Assembly: GCF_001949145.1 (NCBI RefSeq) | Contig: NW_019091360.1 | Coordinates: forward strand, 1,463,231 to 1,527,230 | Length of the DNA stretch: 64,000 bases | Direction: 5' to 3' | Source: Acanthaster planci | Lineage: Eukaryota > Echinodermata > Asteroidea > Valvatida > Acanthasteridae | Shown: in pieces, positions 62,001-64,000 of the stretch | Position numbering within the stretch: position 1 is the stretch's first letter | How the letters are laid out: the number at the start of each line of letters is the position of its first letter | The notes under the pieces: generated by a model | What the model was told of the DNA's origin: nothing | Databases searched by the model: none | Seen by the model: the letters and a program-made list of their open reading frames with translations, nothing else | Made by a program: the position numbers and the translations under genes

Positions 62001-64000
62001 AAAATTCGGGGTGAACAATGCTATTCATTGTCAATTCCCCTTGTGGTTCCTTTGATCATTCACTTTGGATGAGAAACCACTTACATGAATGTCTTCGTGT
62101 CTGGATTGTAGGCAAGCATCTCTCCATCCAGGATACAGTTACGAACATTCCTGAAAAAGTTATAACAATCGTGACAAATGAACTTTCTGAAAAAAACAAA
62201 ACAAAACTAGTGAAGTCAATTACTGAGGAAGATTGTGATTCGAACTCTACTTAGGAACTTCGGTACCTTTTGAAGCAGTTTGTTATGTAGGGAGTGAGGC
62301 TGCCATCATCTGGAGTCTCACCAAACGATCGAGAGTAGTCATGTGATCTGTAACGATCCCAAAACACACAAGGGTTTGCATAAAATCACATCTGCCCAAA
62401 AAGTTGTCTGAAATATTAACAGGGGGTTATGGGTTTGAGTCTAACATATGTGACCTTGTTGGGTCTTTTTCTTAAAATGGACACTTTCTGTGACAAAGCG
62501 GCAAGAAAATGACCAATCAAAACGATGCTTTCTCCAGACAGTACCGTCTTGAGAAGTATTTGTAGTCATTTCCTTCCTTATGCAGCTGCATCCTCTCTCC
62601 ATCCAGCTTCGTCTCGATGTAGAAGGGCTTGTGCTCCATCAACTTCTCGACCTGCCGCAAGAGTACACAACAAGTTTGATGCAAAATGCAGCAAAAATGC
62701 TGTAGACGAGAATCTCTGAAGACCTCCACAAGACCATCACAAGACCAACACCAGATTTCCTGTCTGAATTCAAGTCACAAGCTATTCAAATCAGCTGCAA
62801 CAAAAGCACTCCTTTGTCATTGTTCACCCTGTCAATAAACCATTTGCAACGTAAATTTGAATAGAATCTGGTACACCGAGTTTAATTCACGTGAACATAA
62901 CATTTTGGTTGAAATGATAAAACAGCTTTCTGGGCAGTTTGCAAGGGTATGCTGCTGTGGCAAATTACTTCATAAGTTGCCTCAGATTAACGACATGCAC
63001 CAAGTTCCAATGATCTCCACTGATGAAAATCTCACTTGGAATAAATACCCTAGACAGTCGGGTGCCATTACCTGGTTGAGATTTGCCCTCATGCCCAGCA
63101 TGGGGCTGAACGCTGAGAAGACAGAGATTCCGACTTCGTTCATCCGCACACTGGGGTCCCTCAAGTCAGCACAAAGCTGCCACAAATGCAAACAGATGGC
63201 TAATAAATGGTATTGTGACAGATTAACAAACATGGGTTGCGGTGACGAAGGATACCCAGTTATTGATTGGAAGGTTTCATCAATCCCAATACATGTCTAT
63301 AAGGTGTATCAATAAATTTAGGCACCATTTCAAAATTCTTATCAGGTAGGTGTCAGACAGAACCGTCCGACCGATACATTTAGTATCAGTTGGCTATCAG
63401 GTTAAGTGTTCTCAAGTGGCCAATTCTAACTGATAAATGCATTGCATTACTCCCAAGGCTATGTGGTTTCAATGGAGCAACACCCCCCTCCATTATTCAC
63501 TCAATGCAAGTCACTGTTATTATTTATTTATCGGTTGGATGGCCCTGTCCTATAGTCAACCGATGGGAATTTTGAAAAGATGCCTTAGAATTAAACCTAT
63601 CCAGAATGACTTTTTTGGAAGATCAGACAGCAGCTGATGGAAAAATATCAGCAAATAATTCTTTAAAAGTGAAAAGAGGCTGTTGATGAGGAAATAACAA
63701 AAAAGACTTGCCAATGCAAAGCAAACTGGCATCTTGGCATGGTCAAGTGATATCCACCAAGGTTGAGATGTGCCAAACTTTTGTGAATGCATGACTTCAT
63801 GTTTGTGTTCACTTTAGAACCAGTCTGAATAGTTCCTGACCCTTAAATTGGTCATTAATCCATTAAAATACTACGACACAAGGTTCAGGGTTTGGGTGGG
63901 TTTTGGAGGTTTAGGGTGAACCATTTCAGCAGAGGAAGTTACCTTGGACAAGTTGTTTGTGACATTAAAAAAGTCTTCAGCATCAGGATGGAAAGCATGG
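50088..64000 (-). CDS. LIG4: DNA ligase IV, 5' end beyond the window
   Basis: Twenty-one exons (minus): 63943-64000 (partial), 63072-63176, 62540-62651, 62267-62348, 62085-62150, 61724-61770, 61253-61349, 60393-60452, 60084-60184, 58645-58736, 57188-57283, 56948-57058, 55984-56063, 55328-55433, 54536-54685, 53575-53753, 52953-53001, 52537-52698, 51117-51254, 50378-50487 and 50088-50238. They encode about 716 residues in a continuous frame, corresponding to human positions from roughly 205 to the end. Visible are the nucleotidylation motif [16 protein letters not shown] with the AMP-accepting lysine, [21 protein letters not shown] and [17 protein letters not shown]. Two BRCT domains flank an XRCC4-binding-like linker ([20 protein letters not shown]). 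LIG4 seals double-strand breaks in non-homologous end joining with XRCC4. Introns are numerous, whereas human LIG4 coding sequence is in one exon. The exon 3 donor is weak. Confidence 0.97.
53216..53474. mobile_element. Harbinger-like MITE, copy 1
   Basis: The copy matches 57346-57613 (inverted) and 63321-63584 across nearly its whole length: TTCTTATCAGGTAGGTGTC, CCAAGGCTATGTGG and TCACTGTTATTATTTATTTA. The left terminus is eroded and the right end is GAATTTTGAAATGATGCC. It lies in a LIG4 intron. Confidence 0.75.
53862..54012 (-). mobile_element. SINE body fragment in LIG4 intron
   Basis: Shares CTCTCTGCCCTGCAAGGTACC and TAGGTGGAGAGAGG-like words with 14440-14620. The tRNA-like head is not recognisable. 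Confidence 0.5.
54909..54993. repeat. Dispersed ~85-bp repeat, copy 2
   Basis: Aligns with 44638-44722 with scattered substitutions. It sits in a LIG4 intron. Confidence 0.6.
55322..55329 (-). other. LIG4: Non-canonical GC splice donor in LIG4
   Basis: After exon 55328-55433 (ending ENLRQ) the intron starts GCAAGTG and not GT. The wider context CAG/GCAAGT fits the known GC-AG class well. The next exon begins at 54685 after TTTTAG, in phase, with [10 protein letters not shown], as expected from the family. Confidence 0.8.
55683..55943. repeat. Minisatellite, 11-bp unit, about 24 copies
   Basis: Units of GTGTTGTGGCA with GTAGCA and GGCAC variants run head to tail in the LIG4 intron between exons 55984-56063 and 55328-55433. 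All frames are open on the minus strand (His/Asn/Thr/Gln-rich), which is an artefact of the repeat. Confidence 0.95.
56667..56909. mobile_element. MITE with ~38-bp terminal inverted repeats
   Basis: The left end GGGGCCAATTTCATAGAGCT and the right end's reverse complement (GGGGCCAACTTCATAGAGCT) extend inward through GCTTAAGCACAAAATTTGC. Related in its outer ends to 31217-31475. It lies in a LIG4 intron and has no coding capacity. Confidence 0.85.
57346..57613. mobile_element. Harbinger-like MITE, copy 2, with TTA target duplication
   Basis: The termini GGCATCATTTCAAAATTC and GAATTTTGAAATGGTGCC are inverted copies. Flanking TTA at 57343-57345 and 57614-57616 gives the 3-bp TWA duplication typical of PIF/Harbinger elements. 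It is in the opposite orientation to the other two copies. Confidence 0.8.
59473..59740. mobile_element. MITE with ~65-bp diverged inverted repeats
   Basis: The left half contains TGTGCCCGCTACAAATTC, CATGTGATCTACAGTGGG and GGCGTCCTCCCATAG. The right half is the inverted counterpart ending CATGTGACTTACTGGGCACA. A one-ended relative is at 30928-31010. It is in a LIG4 intron. Confidence 0.75.
61026..61246 (-). mobile_element. tRNA-derived SINE abutting a LIG4 splice donor
   Basis: On the minus strand the head reads GGCCCAGTGGTTAGG (A-box region) and then AGGGGTTCAAATCCTAGC (B box), followed by the family body. It begins about 6 bp after the donor of LIG4 exon 61253-61349, in the same orientation as the gene. 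Confidence 0.7.
62837..62905. repeat. MITE family A, one-ended remnant
   Basis: CATTTGCAACGTAAATTTGA, ATAGAATCTGGTACACCGAG and TTCACGTGAACATAACATTT match the left arm of the other copies. The right arm is absent. Confidence 0.6.
63321..63584. mobile_element. Harbinger-like MITE, copy 3, with TTA target duplication
   Basis: Begins GGCACCATTTCAAAATTC and ends GAATTTTGAAAAGATGCC, flanked by TTA at 63318-63320 and 63585-63587. It is in the LIG4 intron between exons 63943-64000 and 63072-63176. Confidence 0.8.

Overview
This window is animal nuclear DNA. Every recognisable gene is split by short GT-AG introns, and the space between exons is full of short inverted-repeat transposons, tRNA-derived SINEs and minisatellites. 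The proteins are closest to deuterostome families, and the TACATGTA and AGGCCTA words recur throughout. My best guess is a marine invertebrate deuterostome, possibly an echinoderm; the phylum is inference. There is one assembly gap (25153-25396) and three isolated ambiguous bases (26622, 28916, 32776).

Layout. At 1.2 kb there is one exon-like segment on the minus strand that I do not recognise. At 4.2-8.0 kb a plus-strand gene encodes a two-finger C2H2 protein with a Ser/Asn repeat and a duplicated C-terminal module. METTL21A (minus, 9.2-11.2 kb) and TMEM41A (plus, 11.6-15.7 kb) are complete and head to head, with 386 bp between their start codons. Complete PIGA (minus, 20.8-32.6 kb, 13 coding exons) carries an extra near-identical copy of its sixth exon. 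A complete tamalin/CYTIP-type PDZ scaffold gene lies at 36.8-41.7 kb (plus, 7 coding exons). The C-terminal three quarters of LIG4 (minus, 50.1 kb to beyond the right edge) has 21 exons in view, including one GC-AG intron. The stretches 15.7-20.8, 33.7-36.4 and 41.7-50.0 kb hold repeats and no gene I can support.

The genes are functionally unrelated housekeeping or signalling genes: Hsp70 lysine methylation, ER lipid scrambling, GPI-anchor synthesis, cytohesin scaffolding and DNA end joining. They do not form an operon-like system. The most interesting observations are the duplicated PIGA exon, a 1-kb transposon with an 8-bp target duplication beside a YY1-type site just upstream of PIGA, the unrecognised tandem C-terminal module of the zinc-finger protein, and a SINE inserted 6 bp past a LIG4 splice donor. 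Exon boundaries were set by hand from splice consensus, reading phase and remembered family conservation. No database search or transcript evidence was available.
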